From: Lachnospiraceae bacterium
Lineage (GTDB): Bacteria; Bacillota; Clostridia; Lachnospirales; Lachnospiraceae
NCBI GenBank assembly: GCA_017525525.1
Contig: JAFXSQ010000036.1
Location: 1 to 64,000, forward strand
Length of the DNA: 64,000 bases
Reading direction: 5' to 3'
Below the pieces are notes generated by a model that did no database searches, had not been told where the DNA came from, and worked only from the letters and a program-made list of their open reading frames with translations. The translations under genes were made by a program, and so were the position numbers. Shown one piece after another: positions 25,293 through 34,146 of the stretch. Positions within the stretch are counted from its first letter, which is position 1; the number at the start of each line of letters is the position of its first letter.

Positions 25293-26214
25293 GCTTAAAC
25301 CTGTATTCAAACAGATGATATGGGGCGGAAATAAACTAAGGGATGAGTTTAATTATCCCGTTGATTTTGATAACTGCGGCGAGTGCTGGGGTATCAGCGC
25401 GCATCAAAACGGCGACTGTACCGTAGCCGGAACGGAGTATGACGGAATGAAGCTGTCCGAGCTTTATGCCGCGCACGGAGAACTTTTCGGAAGCTTAAAG
25501 AGCGAGCGTTTTCCCTTGTTGACTAAGATAATAGATGCTAGGGCCGACTTAAGCATTCAGGTTCACCCGGATGATGAATATGCTTTCGAGCACGAGAACG
25601 GTTCGTACGGCAAGAGCGAGTGCTGGTATGTAATAGATGCCGAGCCTGGCTCTACCATAGTTATCGGGCACAATGCCAAGGACAGTGCCGAAGTAAAGGA
25701 TATGATAGAGGGCAGAAGATGGAGTGAGTTCATCCGCGAGATACCTGTCAAGGCAGGCGATTTTTTCATGATAAATCCCGGTACGGTGCACGCCATAAAG
25801 GGCGGCACACTTATCCTGGAGAGCCAGCAAAACAGCGACATCACATATAGGGTATATGACTACGACAGGTTACAAAACGGTAAGCCGCGTGACCTGCATG
25901 TGAAGCAGAGTATAGATGTGATAAAGGCGCCCTTTGTCGATGAAAAGCCCTTTATAGATCCGGATGTAACAAAGAATACCTGCATGGAGCAGCTTGTGAC
26001 CTGTGAGTATTTTTCGGTATGGAAGCTGGATGTGGACGGTGAGAAAACCGTACTTCAGGATCAGGCCTGCATGCTGATGTCGGTGATAGACGGTGAGGGA
26101 ACCGTAAACGGCGAAAAGCTCGTCAAAGGAGATCACTTCATCCTTCCCTTTGGATATGGTGAAGCAAAGCTTGAGGGTAAGATGAACATCATAGTGTCAT
26201 CACCGCGACGATAG
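25279..26214 (+). CDS. manA: Mannose-6-phosphate isomerase, class I
   Basis: This enzyme interconverts mannose-6-phosphate and fructose-6-phosphate. It begins KLKPVFKQMIWGGNKL and carries the zinc-site segments SIQVHPDD (near residue 95), GKSECWYV and NPGTVHAI.GGTLILESQQNSDITYRVYDYDR, all diagnostic of short class I ManA enzymes. The length (about 310) is normal. Its start lies inside the end of the mutase gene (ATG at 25279 or 25285), so translation is coupled. It completes the route from mannosyl-glucose to glycolysis and is followed by a terminator. Confidence 0.95.
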   Translation: MEMIKLKPVFKQMIWGGNKLRDEFNYPVDFDNCGECWGISAHQNGDCTVAGTEYDGMKLSELYAAHGELFGSLKSERFPLLTKIIDARADLSIQVHPDDEYAFEHENGSYGKSECWYVIDAEPGSTIVIGHNAKDSAEVKDMIEGRRWSEFIREIPVKAGDFFMINPGTVHAIKGGTLILESQQNSDITYRVYDYDRLQNGKPRDLHVKQSIDVIKAPFVDEKPFIDPDVTKNTCMEQLVTCEYFSVWKLDVDGEKTVLQDQACMLMSVIDGEGTVNGEKLVKGDHFILPFGYGEAKLEGKMNIIVSSPRR

Positions 26215-26234
26215 ATTATAATAAAATAAGAACA

Positions 26235-26272
26235 CAAAAAAGAGGACGGTCTTTGATGACTGTCCTCTTTTT
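26235..26272. terminator. Bidirectional intrinsic terminator
   Basis: AAAAAGAGGAC pairs with GTCCTCTTTTT around an internal loop (GGTCTTTGATGACT). It lies between convergent manA (+) and potCD (-). Confidence 0.85.
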
Positions 26273-26296
26273 GGTTCGCGCGCCCGCGTAATCGAA

Positions 26297-28153
26297 TCAG
26301 TATGCCTTAACCTTTGTCCAAAGGTCTGCTATATACTGCTTTAATTTAAGCTCCTGATATCTGAATACTTCGTTCTTTGCGCCGCCAAAGACCGGAACAT
26401 AGGCGCTTATGCCCTCGAATTCAGTCTCGGCAAGCTCGTCTGCTACTGCCTTTACCGGAGAGGTGTAGCCGACGAAGATAGAGTTTCGTGACGCAACATC
26501 CGGTTCGAGCATATAGTTCATAAAGCACTCGGCAAGCTCCTCGTCATTGCAGTTTGTGGTCATGACCATACCGTCGCACCATTCGTTGGTTCCCTGCTGA
26601 GGATCTATGTAATCCATATTTTCGTTTTCGCACATAATGTACGCGCCGTCGCCTGAGTAAACCACAGCGAGAGCCTTGTTGCCGGATATCATATTGTCGA
26701 TCACATCATCACCGGCGTACACCACATCCATGGTATTTCTCTGGTCTATCAGCCACTCGTAAGCCTTCTGGTATTCTTCGGTGCTTTCGGTATTCATGGA
26801 ATAACCGCATGCCTTGAGTGCGATCATGAAGGAATCACGCTCCGAATCATACATATACACGTTGCCGGCGTATTTGGGGTTCCTGAGCACCTCCCAGCCC
26901 TCTTTAAGGTCTTCCTCGTCCACAACAGTCGTGTCGTAGAGGATTCCGACGGTACCGACGAAGTAAGGAACAGAGTATACATTTCCGGGGTCATAGGCGA
27001 GGTTCATGATGTCGGGATTGAGCCCCTTTGCGTTCGGGATGTTGTCCCAGTTTATGGGCTGGAGCATCTCCTCCCTGATAAGCCTCTCTATCATGTAGTC
27101 GCTCGGAACGAGTATGTCGTACTCCGCGCCGCTCTTTAGCTTGGTGTACATGCTTTCGTTTGAATCAAATGTCTCGTAGACCACCTTACAGTTATACTCA
27201 CTTTCAAACTCGGCAAGTATCTCGGGATCTATGTACTCACCTGCGTTGTAGACGCGAAGAGTCCTTCCGCCGGAGCGGACGCCTGCAAAAATCGCAAGTG
27301 CGATCACAAGTATGCCTCCCGTGATAAGCAGCTTTTTGGCGTGCGTCTTGATGAGATGAGGCATGAGCCTAGAGCATATTATGAGGATGACGATCACCAG
27401 TATAACTATGGTGGACAGAGCATTTATGGTCGGGTTGGTCCTCTTGGTCATGTTGTAGACGATGATGGAGATATTTTCCACACCGTTGCCCGTGACGAAG
27501 TAGGATATGACGAAATCGTCAAAGGACATGGTGAACGCAAGCAGGACGCCGGCATATATTCCGTCCTTGAGCATGGGGATGATAACCTTGGTCAAAGCCT
27601 CAAAGGGTGTTGCGCCTAAGTCCATGGCTGCGTCAGCTATCGAAGGATCGAGCTGTCTGACCTTCGGGTATACGCTTGTTATAACATAAGGCGTACAGAA
27701 GGCGATATGAGAGAGCAGCATGGTAAAGTAGCCCTTTGAAATCATGACCGATGAAAAGAGTATCATCAAGCCGATAGCTGTTACGATATCCGGGCTCATA
27801 ATCGTTATGTTGTTGATGTTGTGAACGACATCCTTTACTATCTTCCTGTTCTTGGAAAGGCTGATAGCGGTTATGGTGCCGAGCACGGTTGATATAACGG
27901 TTGCAAATATGGCTATCGTCAGCGATACATATACGGCCTTCATAATCGAGCCGTCGTTGATAAGTCTTTCGTACCATCTGAAGGAGAAGCCGGTCATTCT
28001 CGTTAAGCTCTTTGAGGAGTTGAAGGAGAAGACCATCGTCACCACGATGGGAAGGTAGAAGAAGACAAATATGCAGGCGATGTAGATGATATATAAAGCC
28101 TTGCTGTTTTTCTTTCTGTACTTCCTGTCTTGCTTATTACTTCTTTGCGCCAT
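26297..28153 (-). CDS. potCD: Spermidine/putrescine ABC transporter, fused PotC permease and PotD binding protein
   Basis: Residues 1-270 are a PotC-type permease: six hydrophobic segments and the EAA loop (DAAMDLGATPFEALTKVIIPML). A further membrane segment (about 272-292) leads to a PotD-like solute-binding domain (300-618) beginning LRVYNAGEYIDPEILAEFE, with DILVPSDYMIERL, GTVGILYD and VYSGDGAYI segments. The binding protein is therefore tethered to the outer face through the permease instead of being a free lipoprotein. It overlaps potB by 17 bases. It imports polyamines with PotA and PotB. Confidence 0.92.
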   Translation of the reverse strand: MAQRSNKQDRKYRKKNSKALYIIYIACIFVFFYLPIVVTMVFSFNSSKSLTRMTGFSFRWYERLINDGSIMKAVYVSLTIAIFATVISTVLGTITAISLSKNRKIVKDVVHNINNITIMSPDIVTAIGLMILFSSVMISKGYFTMLLSHIAFCTPYVITSVYPKVRQLDPSIADAAMDLGATPFEALTKVIIPMLKDGIYAGVLLAFTMSFDDFVISYFVTGNGVENISIIVYNMTKRTNPTINALSTIVILVIVILIICSRLMPHLIKTHAKKLLITGGILVIALAIFAGVRSGGRTLRVYNAGEYIDPEILAEFESEYNCKVVYETFDSNESMYTKLKSGAEYDILVPSDYMIERLIREEMLQPINWDNIPNAKGLNPDIMNLAYDPGNVYSVPYFVGTVGILYDTTVVDEEDLKEGWEVLRNPKYAGNVYMYDSERDSFMIALKACGYSMNTESTEEYQKAYEWLIDQRNTMDVVYAGDDVIDNMISGNKALAVVYSGDGAYIMCENENMDYIDPQQGTNEWCDGMVMTTNCNDEELAECFMNYMLEPDVASRNSIFVGYTSPVKAVADELAETEFEGISAYVPVFGGAKNEVFRYQELKLKQYIADLWTKVKAY

Positions 28154-28982
28154 CGACAGCTTCCTCCTTTTCCTCCCTGTCGAAGCGCTTCATGAGCGTA
28201 AGTCCGATAAGGATAATAAGTGTAAGAATGATCGAAAGCGCGCTTCCGAAGTTCCAGTCACCTACAGAGATGAACTGATTCTCTATCAGGTTACCGACAA
28301 GCATATATTGACCACCGCCGAGCAGCTTCGGTATGACGAAGGTTGATATTGAAAGAAGGAAGGTCATCATTACGCCGTTTATAACTCCGGGGATGGACAT
28401 CTTCAGAATTACCTTCCTGAAGGTCATGAACTTGTCCGCGCCAAGATCGTGAGCCGCCTCGATGAGAGAGGGGTCTATCTTCCTTATGGAGGTGTGAATC
28501 GGTATGACCATGAAAGGAAGTATGTCCGACACAAGGCCTATGATAACTGCAAAGTCCGTGTACATAAAGGTGTGCGCATCCAGCCCGAACAGACCTAAGA
28601 ATGAGTTGATAAGTCCGTTGTCGGAAAGCAGGCTTATCCACGCATAGGTTCTAAGAAGGGTGTTGATCCACATGGGGATGGTGACCAACAGGATAAGCAG
28701 ATCCTGCACGGAATCCGAAAAGCGCGTTATAAAGTATGCGAGGATATAGCCTATCACAAGACATATGCTCACGGATATAAGTCCGAGGATAAGGGACTTC
28801 TTTAAGACCTCAAGATAGATGGGCTCGCCTATCCTCGTAAAGTTCTTTAAGGTAAAGCTGATGTTCACCAGGGCGTTTCCACCGGTGGTGAATGAATAAA
28901 GTATGATCATAATGATCGGGACCAGTATGATCAAGACGGACCATATAAGATACGGTCTCACAAGCTTATTATAATGCTTCAT
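28137..28982 (-). CDS. potB: Spermidine/putrescine ABC transporter permease PotB
   Basis: This is a six-segment integral membrane protein of 281 residues with the ABC-permease EAA motif EAAHDLGADKFMTFRKVILKMSIPG near residue 190. It begins YLIWSVLIILVPIIMIILYSF, typical of PotB/PotH. It pairs with the PotC half of the fused downstream gene to form the membrane channel. It lies six bases after potA and overlaps potCD, all in one minus-strand operon. Confidence 0.92.
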   Translation of the reverse strand: MKHYNKLVRPYLIWSVLIILVPIIMIILYSFTTGGNALVNISFTLKNFTRIGEPIYLEVLKKSLILGLISVSICLVIGYILAYFITRFSDSVQDLLILLVTIPMWINTLLRTYAWISLLSDNGLINSFLGLFGLDAHTFMYTDFAVIIGLVSDILPFMVIPIHTSIRKIDPSLIEAAHDLGADKFMTFRKVILKMSIPGVINGVMMTFLLSISTFVIPKLLGGGQYMLVGNLIENQFISVGDWNFGSALSIILTLIILIGLTLMKRFDREEKEEAVDGAKK

Positions 28983-28988
28983 AATCTT

Positions 28989-30035
28989 CTACTCCCAATC
29001 CATTCTGTACATAACATGTATATCATCAGGTCCGAAGGTCAGTCCGACCTCAAGTCCGGTCTCGAAGTAATCAGTCGTGTGTATGAGGTAATCTCTCTTC
29101 GGAGTCTCGACGATTATCTCGTAGTGAACTCCCTTGAACACTATAGACTTTACAACACCGTGGAGCTTCGCGTTCTTCGGCTTCACTATATCTATATCCT
29201 CGGGGCGGATGACAACCTCTACATCCTCGTTGTTCTTAAAGCCCTTGTCCACGCAGTCGAAGTCATAGCCGTCGAAGGACACGAGAAGATCCTTCTTCAT
29301 CACGGCTTCTATGATGTTCGACTCGCCGATGAACGACGCCACGAACCTGTTCTCCGGCTCATTGTAGATGTCCGTAGGACTTCCCACCTGCTGTATTATA
29401 CCTTCGTTCATAACAACCACGGTATCGGACATGGAAAGCGCCTCCTCCTGATCGTGTGTGACAAAGATAAATGTAATGCCGACCTCTCTCTGTATCTTCT
29501 TAAGCTCGGTCTGCATGCCCTTTCTGAGCTTGGCGTCAAGAGCGCCGAGAGGCTCGTCGAGCAAGAGAACCTTCGGTTCATTTACAAGAGCTCTTGCTAT
29601 GGCAACTCTCTGCTGCTGACCGCCCGAAAGAGAGCTTACATCCCTCTTGGCGAAGTCCGGAAGACCTATAAGCTCGAGCATGTTCATAACCTTGTGGTCG
29701 ATGATGGTCTCGTCCATCTTCTTCAGCTTGAGCCCAAAGGCTACATTGTCATACACATTCATAAAAGGAAAAAGGGCGTACTTCTGGAACACGGTATTGA
29801 CCTCCCTCTTATGGGACGGAATACGCGTGATGTCCACGCCGTCGAAGAGAACCTCGCCCGCAGACGGATCCTCAAAGCCTGCTATGATACGCAGTGTGGT
29901 GGTCTTGCCACAGCCTGATGGTCCAAGCAGGGTAAGAAACTCATTCTTCTGAATGGTAAGGTCTATGCCTTTTAATACCTGCTGGTCTCCGTAGTTCTTC
30001 GCAAGACCCTTAAGTTCTATAAGCGCGTCGCTCAT
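28989..30035 (-). CDS. potA: Spermidine/putrescine ABC transporter ATPase PotA
   Basis: The ATPase energises polyamine import. Walker A is [12 protein letters not shown] (residues about 37-48), the signature is [18 protein letters not shown] (about 133-150) and Walker B is [12 protein letters not shown], followed by the H-loop THDQEEA. The C-terminal 110 residues are the TOBE regulatory domain of the PotA/MalK group. AAAGGAGG lies before the ATG. The nth gene is 26 bases upstream on the same strand, so a shared transcript is likely. Confidence 0.95.
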   Translation of the reverse strand: MSDALIELKGLAKNYGDQQVLKGIDLTIQKNEFLTLLGPSGCGKTTTLRIIAGFEDPSAGEVLFDGVDITRIPSHKREVNTVFQKYALFPFMNVYDNVAFGLKLKKMDETIIDHKVMNMLELIGLPDFAKRDVSSLSGGQQQRVAIARALVNEPKVLLLDEPLGALDAKLRKGMQTELKKIQREVGITFIFVTHDQEEALSMSDTVVVMNEGIIQQVGSPTDIYNEPENRFVASFIGESNIIEAVMKKDLLVSFDGYDFDCVDKGFKNNEDVEVVIRPEDIDIVKPKNAKLHGVVKSIVFKGVHYEIIVETPKRDYLIHTTDYFETGLEVGLTFGPDDIHVMYRMDWE

Positions 30036-30061
30036 TTATCTACCTCCTTTGGTTTAACCTT

Positions 30062-30694
30062 TCATATTTTCTTCTTACATATATCTTTAAGGCAGCACTC
30101 CTCGCACCTCGGAGTCGTCCTTGCGGTGCACACCGCTCTGCCGTGATCCACTAAGCGGTGACAGAAATCGTTCGTTTCCTCCGGCGGCAGCAGCTTCCAT
30201 AAAGCCATCTCCACCTTCTTCGGATCCCTGACTCCGTCCACAAGCCCGATCCTGTTGCACAGCCTGATGCAGTGTGTGTCCGTCACCACGGCGGGCTTCT
30301 TAAATATATCGCCCATGATCAGATTGGCGCTCTTTCGCCCGACTCCGGGCAGCTTCAGCAGCTCATCGAAGTCCTCGGGGACTTTGTCCCCGTACTCCTC
30401 ATGAAGCACGGTCATGCATGCCTTTATGTCTCTTGCCTTGCTCCTGCCTAAGCCGCAGGGCCTGACTATCGCCTCAATCGCATCCTCATCCGCTGCCGCT
30501 AAGCTTGCCACATCGGGATACTTTGAAAAGAGGTCCTTCACGACCACATTTACCCGCGCGTCCGTACACTGCGCCGCAAGCCTTACCGAGACGAGCAGCT
30601 TCCAGGCATCGTCGTAGTCAAGGGTACACTCCGTAGCCGGATACGCGGCCTTGAGTAATTCTATACATGTTACAGCCAGTTGCTTTTTTGTCAT
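30062..30694 (-). CDS. nth: Endonuclease III (DNA glycosylase/AP lyase)
   Basis: The enzyme removes oxidised pyrimidines and nicks the abasic site. It has the helix-hairpin-helix LPGVGRKSANLI with the catalytic Lys, the catalytic Asp in VTDTHCIRLCNRIGL, and a C-terminal [4Fe-4S] cluster with Cys spacing C-x6-C-x2-C-x5-C (CTARTTPRC, ECCLKDIC). I start at the ATG 30694, giving 210 residues, the family norm. The frame stays open for another 84 codons upstream, but that part is inverted-repeat DNA and shows no family similarity. The ribosome site is weak (AGAAG). Confidence 0.93.
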   Translation of the reverse strand: MTKKQLAVTCIELLKAAYPATECTLDYDDAWKLLVSVRLAAQCTDARVNVVVKDLFSKYPDVASLAAADEDAIEAIVRPCGLGRSKARDIKACMTVLHEEYGDKVPEDFDELLKLPGVGRKSANLIMGDIFKKPAVVTDTHCIRLCNRIGLVDGVRDPKKVEMALWKLLPPEETNDFCHRLVDHGRAVCTARTTPRCEECCLKDICKKKI

Positions 30695-30705
30695 TCTTCT
30701 ATACC

Positions 30706-30943
30706 CAGCAGGGCGAATGCAGTGTATGTAAGTTAAGAGGGCTATAGAGCGACGTCCCTTCTTAGCGAGGTTTTTCACGAGCTTAGAAGGGTTGGAGCGT
30801 GTATCCGATGAACGAAGTGAGTCGTTGATACCGCCCATGCGACAGGGCTCCGACGAGCTTGCGAGGAGGCTAAGCCCGAACCGCAAGTCGTGAAATAGAG
30901 CGCGAGCGTCCCTAGTACTTACATACCTGCGTTTGTCCTGCGT
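30706..30943. repeat. Nested inverted-repeat element of about 238 bp with imperfect terminal repeats
   Basis: The ends are inverted copies: GCAGTGTATGTAAGT (30719-30733) against ACTTACATACCTGC (30918-30931), with weaker pairing extending about 12 bases outward. Inside lie CCCTTCTTAGC/GCTTAGAAGGG (30756-30766, 30781-30791), GTATC..AACGA/TCGTT..GATAC and CTCC..CG/CG..GGAG. The whole can fold into a branched structure, like a small non-autonomous element or structured RNA. It lies directly upstream of nth. Confidence 0.7.
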
Positions 30944-30973
30944 CATCTAAAACCACAATACCCTGTGTTGATT

Positions 30974-31001
30974 AAAAAAGCGCCGGAGTTATCCGGCGCT
31001 A
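30974..31001 (-). terminator. Intrinsic terminator of the HD-domain gene
   Basis: AGCGCCGGA and TCCGGCGCT form a perfect 9-bp stem around GTTA. On the minus strand it is followed by a run of six T, five bases after the stop of the HD gene. Confidence 0.9.
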
Positions 31002-31005
31002 AATG

Positions 31006-31434
31006 TCAGCTTTCAAGTATCTTTTTTGCGGCCGCGTACTTCTTGAGCAGCCGGTCATTGTACTTATCATCTCCGGGTAGCCTGGTTACATCACTGTTAT
31101 GCACTATATCCGCTTCCTTAACTGCTCGTGCGAGCGCATTCTGTTTAAGTCTTCTGATGTAATCCATGTAATCCTCTCCCGGAAGCTTGGTGATCGCTAC
31201 GACAGCGTCAACTATCTCGGCATCAAAACCAAGCTTTCTTATATCCTCTTCGGTATAATCGGTATCCTCTATCACATCATGAAGAAGAGCAACGCAAACC
31301 TCAGCCTCGGTATGCATCTGCTCGGCTACATGAAAAGGATGGAAGATGTAGGGGACTCCACCCTTGTCCACCTGTCCTTCGTGTGCCTTGTATGCAAATG
31401 CCATAGCCTTCTTGGTAAGCTCAGTGTAAAGCAT
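31006..31434 (-). CDS. HD-domain hydrolase, small (p)ppGpp-hydrolase-like
   Basis: This 142-residue protein shows the HD phosphohydrolase signature: GQVDKGGVPYIFHPFHVAEQ, VALLHDVIEDTDYTEEDI and a late ADIVHN. This is the arrangement of the hydrolase half of RelA/SpoT and of stand-alone MESH1/SAH enzymes, which remove pyrophosphate from (p)ppGpp. No synthetase domain is present. The substrate is inferred from the family. The ATG at 31434 has GAAAGGA eight bases upstream, better than the in-frame TTG at 31455. Confidence 0.85.
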   Translation of the reverse strand: MLYTELTKKAMAFAYKAHEGQVDKGGVPYIFHPFHVAEQMHTEAEVCVALLHDVIEDTDYTEEDIRKLGFDAEIVDAVVAITKLPGEDYMDYIRRLKQNALARAVKEADIVHNSDVTRLPGDDKYNDRLLKKYAAAKKILES

Positions 31435-31543
31435 CGCGGTTTCCTTTCGTGACAAAAAGAATACAAGCGCTATACTACCACATTTATATACAGTCTTTCA
31501 ACATTTTTTTGCTAAAACTATAAAGTATAAAGAATAAAACGCC

Positions 31544-31573
31544 TTGTTTTGTGAATGTATTATATGGTAAAAT
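31544..31573 (+). promoter_or_regulatory. Promoter of the ChW/C39 gene
   Basis: TTGTTT (31544-31549) and TAAAAT (31568-31573) are 18 bases apart, with an extended TG at -14. The start point would lie about 50 bases before the GTG start. Confidence 0.6.
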
Positions 31574-31631
31574 ACTGATAGTTGCGTGGGTTTCGGACAT
31601 AATTTCATATTATACAACAGGAGGTATTAGG

Positions 31632-33254
31632 GTGAAGCTGAAGAAATTAAAGAGGTTTACGGCGCTGCTGGTTGCACTGGCTTTTATTGCGGGCGCGGTC
31701 TTCGGGTTTGATATTGATGCTCTGGCTGCGGGGGACGGGAATATAACAATAACGGTGCATCAGCAGACCTACGGTAATCTGACCGGCATCAAGAGCGGAG
31801 GGACTGCGGGCAAGGTCAGGACAGGCAAGAGGATAGAGGGCTTCTCGGTAAAGAAGGCGAGCGGCATGCCTGCGGGTTCGATAGTTTACCGGTCTTACGT
31901 GCAGAATAAGGGCTGGATGCCCTGGGTTCGTGACGGTCAGTACTCGGGAACCAAGGGGCAGGCTTTAAGGCTTGAGGCTTTTCAGGTAAAGCTTACAGGC
32001 AATCTTGCCAAGGCATATGATGTGTATTACAGGGCGTATGTTACGGGGCTTGGCTGGCTTGCGTGGACAAAAAACTCCGGCACGGTCGGAACCAAGCAGT
32101 GCGGACTTTCCATAGAAGGCTTTCAGTTGAGGCTTGTGAGAAAGGCTGCGAAGAAGCCGGTGGAGAACGGCAGAGCATTTATTCAGTCTTCTGACATGAA
32201 TGCGGTTGCCTACAATGCGATATCCATATCCGGCGATGAGCTTGCCGATGCAAGGAACGGCGCGGTGCTCGGAGACCTCGGGCATGAGAGAGGCTTTGAC
32301 AGGATAAGGCTCAGGCTTTCGCATAATGAAGGCAAGTTCGACGGAGGGATAAACTATCAGGTTTACCGTCGAGGTAAGGGATGGACCTGGATAATAGGCG
32401 AGAATACATATTCCGATCTCGGAGACGCGAGCGGAGATAATCACATAGAAGCAGTCAGGATATGGCTTACGGGTGAAGCGGACAAGTACTGTGACGTGTA
32501 CTACAGGGTGCACATAAAGAACGGTACCTGGCTCGGCTGGGCCAAGAATACCGAGATGACCGGCTGGACAAACGGCTGGAAATATATTGACGGGCTTCAG
32601 GTTCAGATCAAGCTTAAGAGCAAGCCGGCTCCGGAGAACGATGGCATGCAGGAGGTATTTATAGAGGACGGGCTTAAGCGTTCCAACAGCCTGGCGTCGG
32701 GTATGACTCACATGTACCAGAAACCGGAGCTTCGATCGGGATGTGAGACAGTTGCGCTGACCATGGCTCTCAATTACTGGGGCTTTGGGCTTTCCAAGAC
32801 TACCATAGCGGACAATTATCTTGTATACAGCAGCAGCTATGTGACGGGCTTCCAGGGCTCGCCTTACGGCTATCCGGGCGGAGGTATATATACCCCGGGA
32901 CTTCAGAGAACAGCCAATAACTTCCTTATAGAAAGAGGAAGCAACTTAAGAGCCTATGACTACACGGGCACAGACTTAGGTGACTTGTATCAGTTTGTAT
33001 CCGCAGGATATCCCGTGCTGGTATGGCACACCTGCGAATGGGAGTGGCCGAAGTATGACGGCTACACTACCTATTATAACGGCAGGGCGTACCAGTGGGT
33101 TACCAATGAGCACTGCCTCGTGCTGACCGGCTATGACCTGGACGCCAACACGGTGACCGTATATGACTCGATAGACGGTATCCTGACTCATGACAGGGAT
33201 TATTTCGAGGATGTGTACGACAATGTATTTAAGCAGGCCATGGTCATTATGTAG
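31632..33254 (+). CDS. Secreted ChW-repeat protein with a C39-like cysteine peptidase domain
   Basis: A signal peptide (residues 1-32, ending DALAA) is followed by two blocks of ChW repeats (about 60-200 and 225-335), with YRSYVQNKGWMPW and YYRVHIKNGTWLGW units. The C-terminal 190 residues match the peptidase_C39-like fold: Cys in RSGCETVALTM, His in TNEHCLVLTGYD and Asp in VTVYDSIDG. It is probably an exported wall-attached peptidase. The GTG at 31632 is chosen because AGGAGG lies seven bases upstream and the signal peptide starts there. It shares the ChW architecture of the 6.7-10.5 kb gene. Confidence 0.85.
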   Translation: MKLKKLKRFTALLVALAFIAGAVFGFDIDALAAGDGNITITVHQQTYGNLTGIKSGGTAGKVRTGKRIEGFSVKKASGMPAGSIVYRSYVQNKGWMPWVRDGQYSGTKGQALRLEAFQVKLTGNLAKAYDVYYRAYVTGLGWLAWTKNSGTVGTKQCGLSIEGFQLRLVRKAAKKPVENGRAFIQSSDMNAVAYNAISISGDELADARNGAVLGDLGHERGFDRIRLRLSHNEGKFDGGINYQVYRRGKGWTWIIGENTYSDLGDASGDNHIEAVRIWLTGEADKYCDVYYRVHIKNGTWLGWAKNTEMTGWTNGWKYIDGLQVQIKLKSKPAPENDGMQEVFIEDGLKRSNSLASGMTHMYQKPELRSGCETVALTMALNYWGFGLSKTTIADNYLVYSSSYVTGFQGSPYGYPGGGIYTPGLQRTANNFLIERGSNLRAYDYTGTDLGDLYQFVSAGYPVLVWHTCEWEWPKYDGYTTYYNGRAYQWVTNEHCLVLTGYDLDANTVTVYDSIDGILTHDRDYFEDVYDNVFKQAMVIM

Positions 33255-33293
33255 TATTGCGTATTATATAGTAAAACCTGTCACCGTGTCCCC

Positions 33294-33322
33294 TTGTGTT
33301 TAGGGCGTAAAAATAGTATAAT
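33294..33322 (+). promoter_or_regulatory. Promoter of the partner-switching operon
   Basis: TTGTGT (33294-33299) and a perfect TATAAT (33317-33322) are exactly 17 bases apart. The start point would lie about 45 bases before the first gene. Confidence 0.7.
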
Positions 33323-33372
33323 AAAGTGATTTTTTGCATCGATTTTTTTAGCAGTGTGAGGTGATAAATTTC

Positions 33373-34146
33373 ATGGATCAGGAAAAACGAATCAACGAAT
33401 TGACGGAAGAAGTAGAAAGCCTAAAACGCCAGCTGGCCATCACGGCATCCCTAAAATATCACCTGATGCCGGATGCCTACCCTTTTTTTTCGGATATTTC
33501 GGAAATCGATATATATGCCGATCAGATCAGCCTGGCTAAGGTGGGCGGAGATTTCTTCGATTTCTTTCGTATCGACCATGATCATATCGGTATTGTGGTG
33601 GCGGATATTTTTGACGGCGGGGATGCGGCAGCCCTCTATATGATCGCCTTTAAACTTTATCTGATGGCTGAGCTTTCCACGGGCTTTACGCCTGCGGAGC
33701 TCATCGAGGCGGTCAACAACCGACTGGCGGCGTCCAATGAAAGCAATTTATGCCTTTCGGCTTGGTTCGGTGTATACGAGCTTTCTACAGGAACCATCAC
33801 GGCGGTGAATGCGGGACATGAGTCTCCGATTCTTGCTACATCAAAGGGGATACATGATTGCGAAAATGAAGAGGTCTCGTATCTGATGGCGGTGATCGAG
33901 AATATAACCTACGAAAGCTATGAGATCCGCATGGAACCCGGGGATACGCTGTTGCTTTACACCGACGGCGCGATCAAAGCCGGATTCACAAGAGAAAAAA
34001 TGGGAGAGGTGCTCCTGCAAAATCCCGACCAAAACGCAGAGGAGCTTGTGGGCGCTTTGCAGGATGCCATGATGGAAACGATCGGAGACGACAGATTGAC
34101 GGACGACGCGACATTTTTGTGCTTTCGCAAGGAGGTGACAGCATGA
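33373..34146 (+). CDS. SpoIIE-type PP2C serine phosphatase, soluble
   Basis: A short coiled N-terminus (about 20 residues) leads to a complete PP2C/SpoIIE domain. Metal-binding Asp residues are in GGDFFDFF, VVADIF and LTDDATF. The usual SGKG loop after the second Asp is replaced by FDGGDA, so activity or specificity may differ from the membrane phosphatase later in the operon. Such enzymes dephosphorylate STAS-domain antagonists. The ATG at 33373 follows AGGTGAT by seven bases. The next gene overlaps its stop (ATGA). Confidence 0.85.
   Translation: MDQEKRINELTEEVESLKRQLAITASLKYHLMPDAYPFFSDISEIDIYADQISLAKVGGDFFDFFRIDHDHIGIVVADIFDGGDAAALYMIAFKLYLMAELSTGFTPAELIEAVNNRLAASNESNLCLSAWFGVYELSTGTITAVNAGHESPILATSKGIHDCENEEVSYLMAVIENITYESYEIRMEPGDTLLLYTDGAIKAGFTREKMGEVLLQNPDQNAEELVGALQDAMMETIGDDRLTDDATFLCFRKEVTA

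Noticed and set aside
28974-29918. A 314-codon open frame on the plus strand opposite potA
   Set aside because: It is antisense to a well-defined ABC ATPase, lacks a ribosome site and shows no protein-like motif; it arises from the codon bias of potA.
30695-30946. An 84-residue N-terminal extension of endonuclease III
   Set aside because: The open frame lies wholly in inverted-repeat DNA; normal-length Nth starts at 30694 and the extension has no family similarity.
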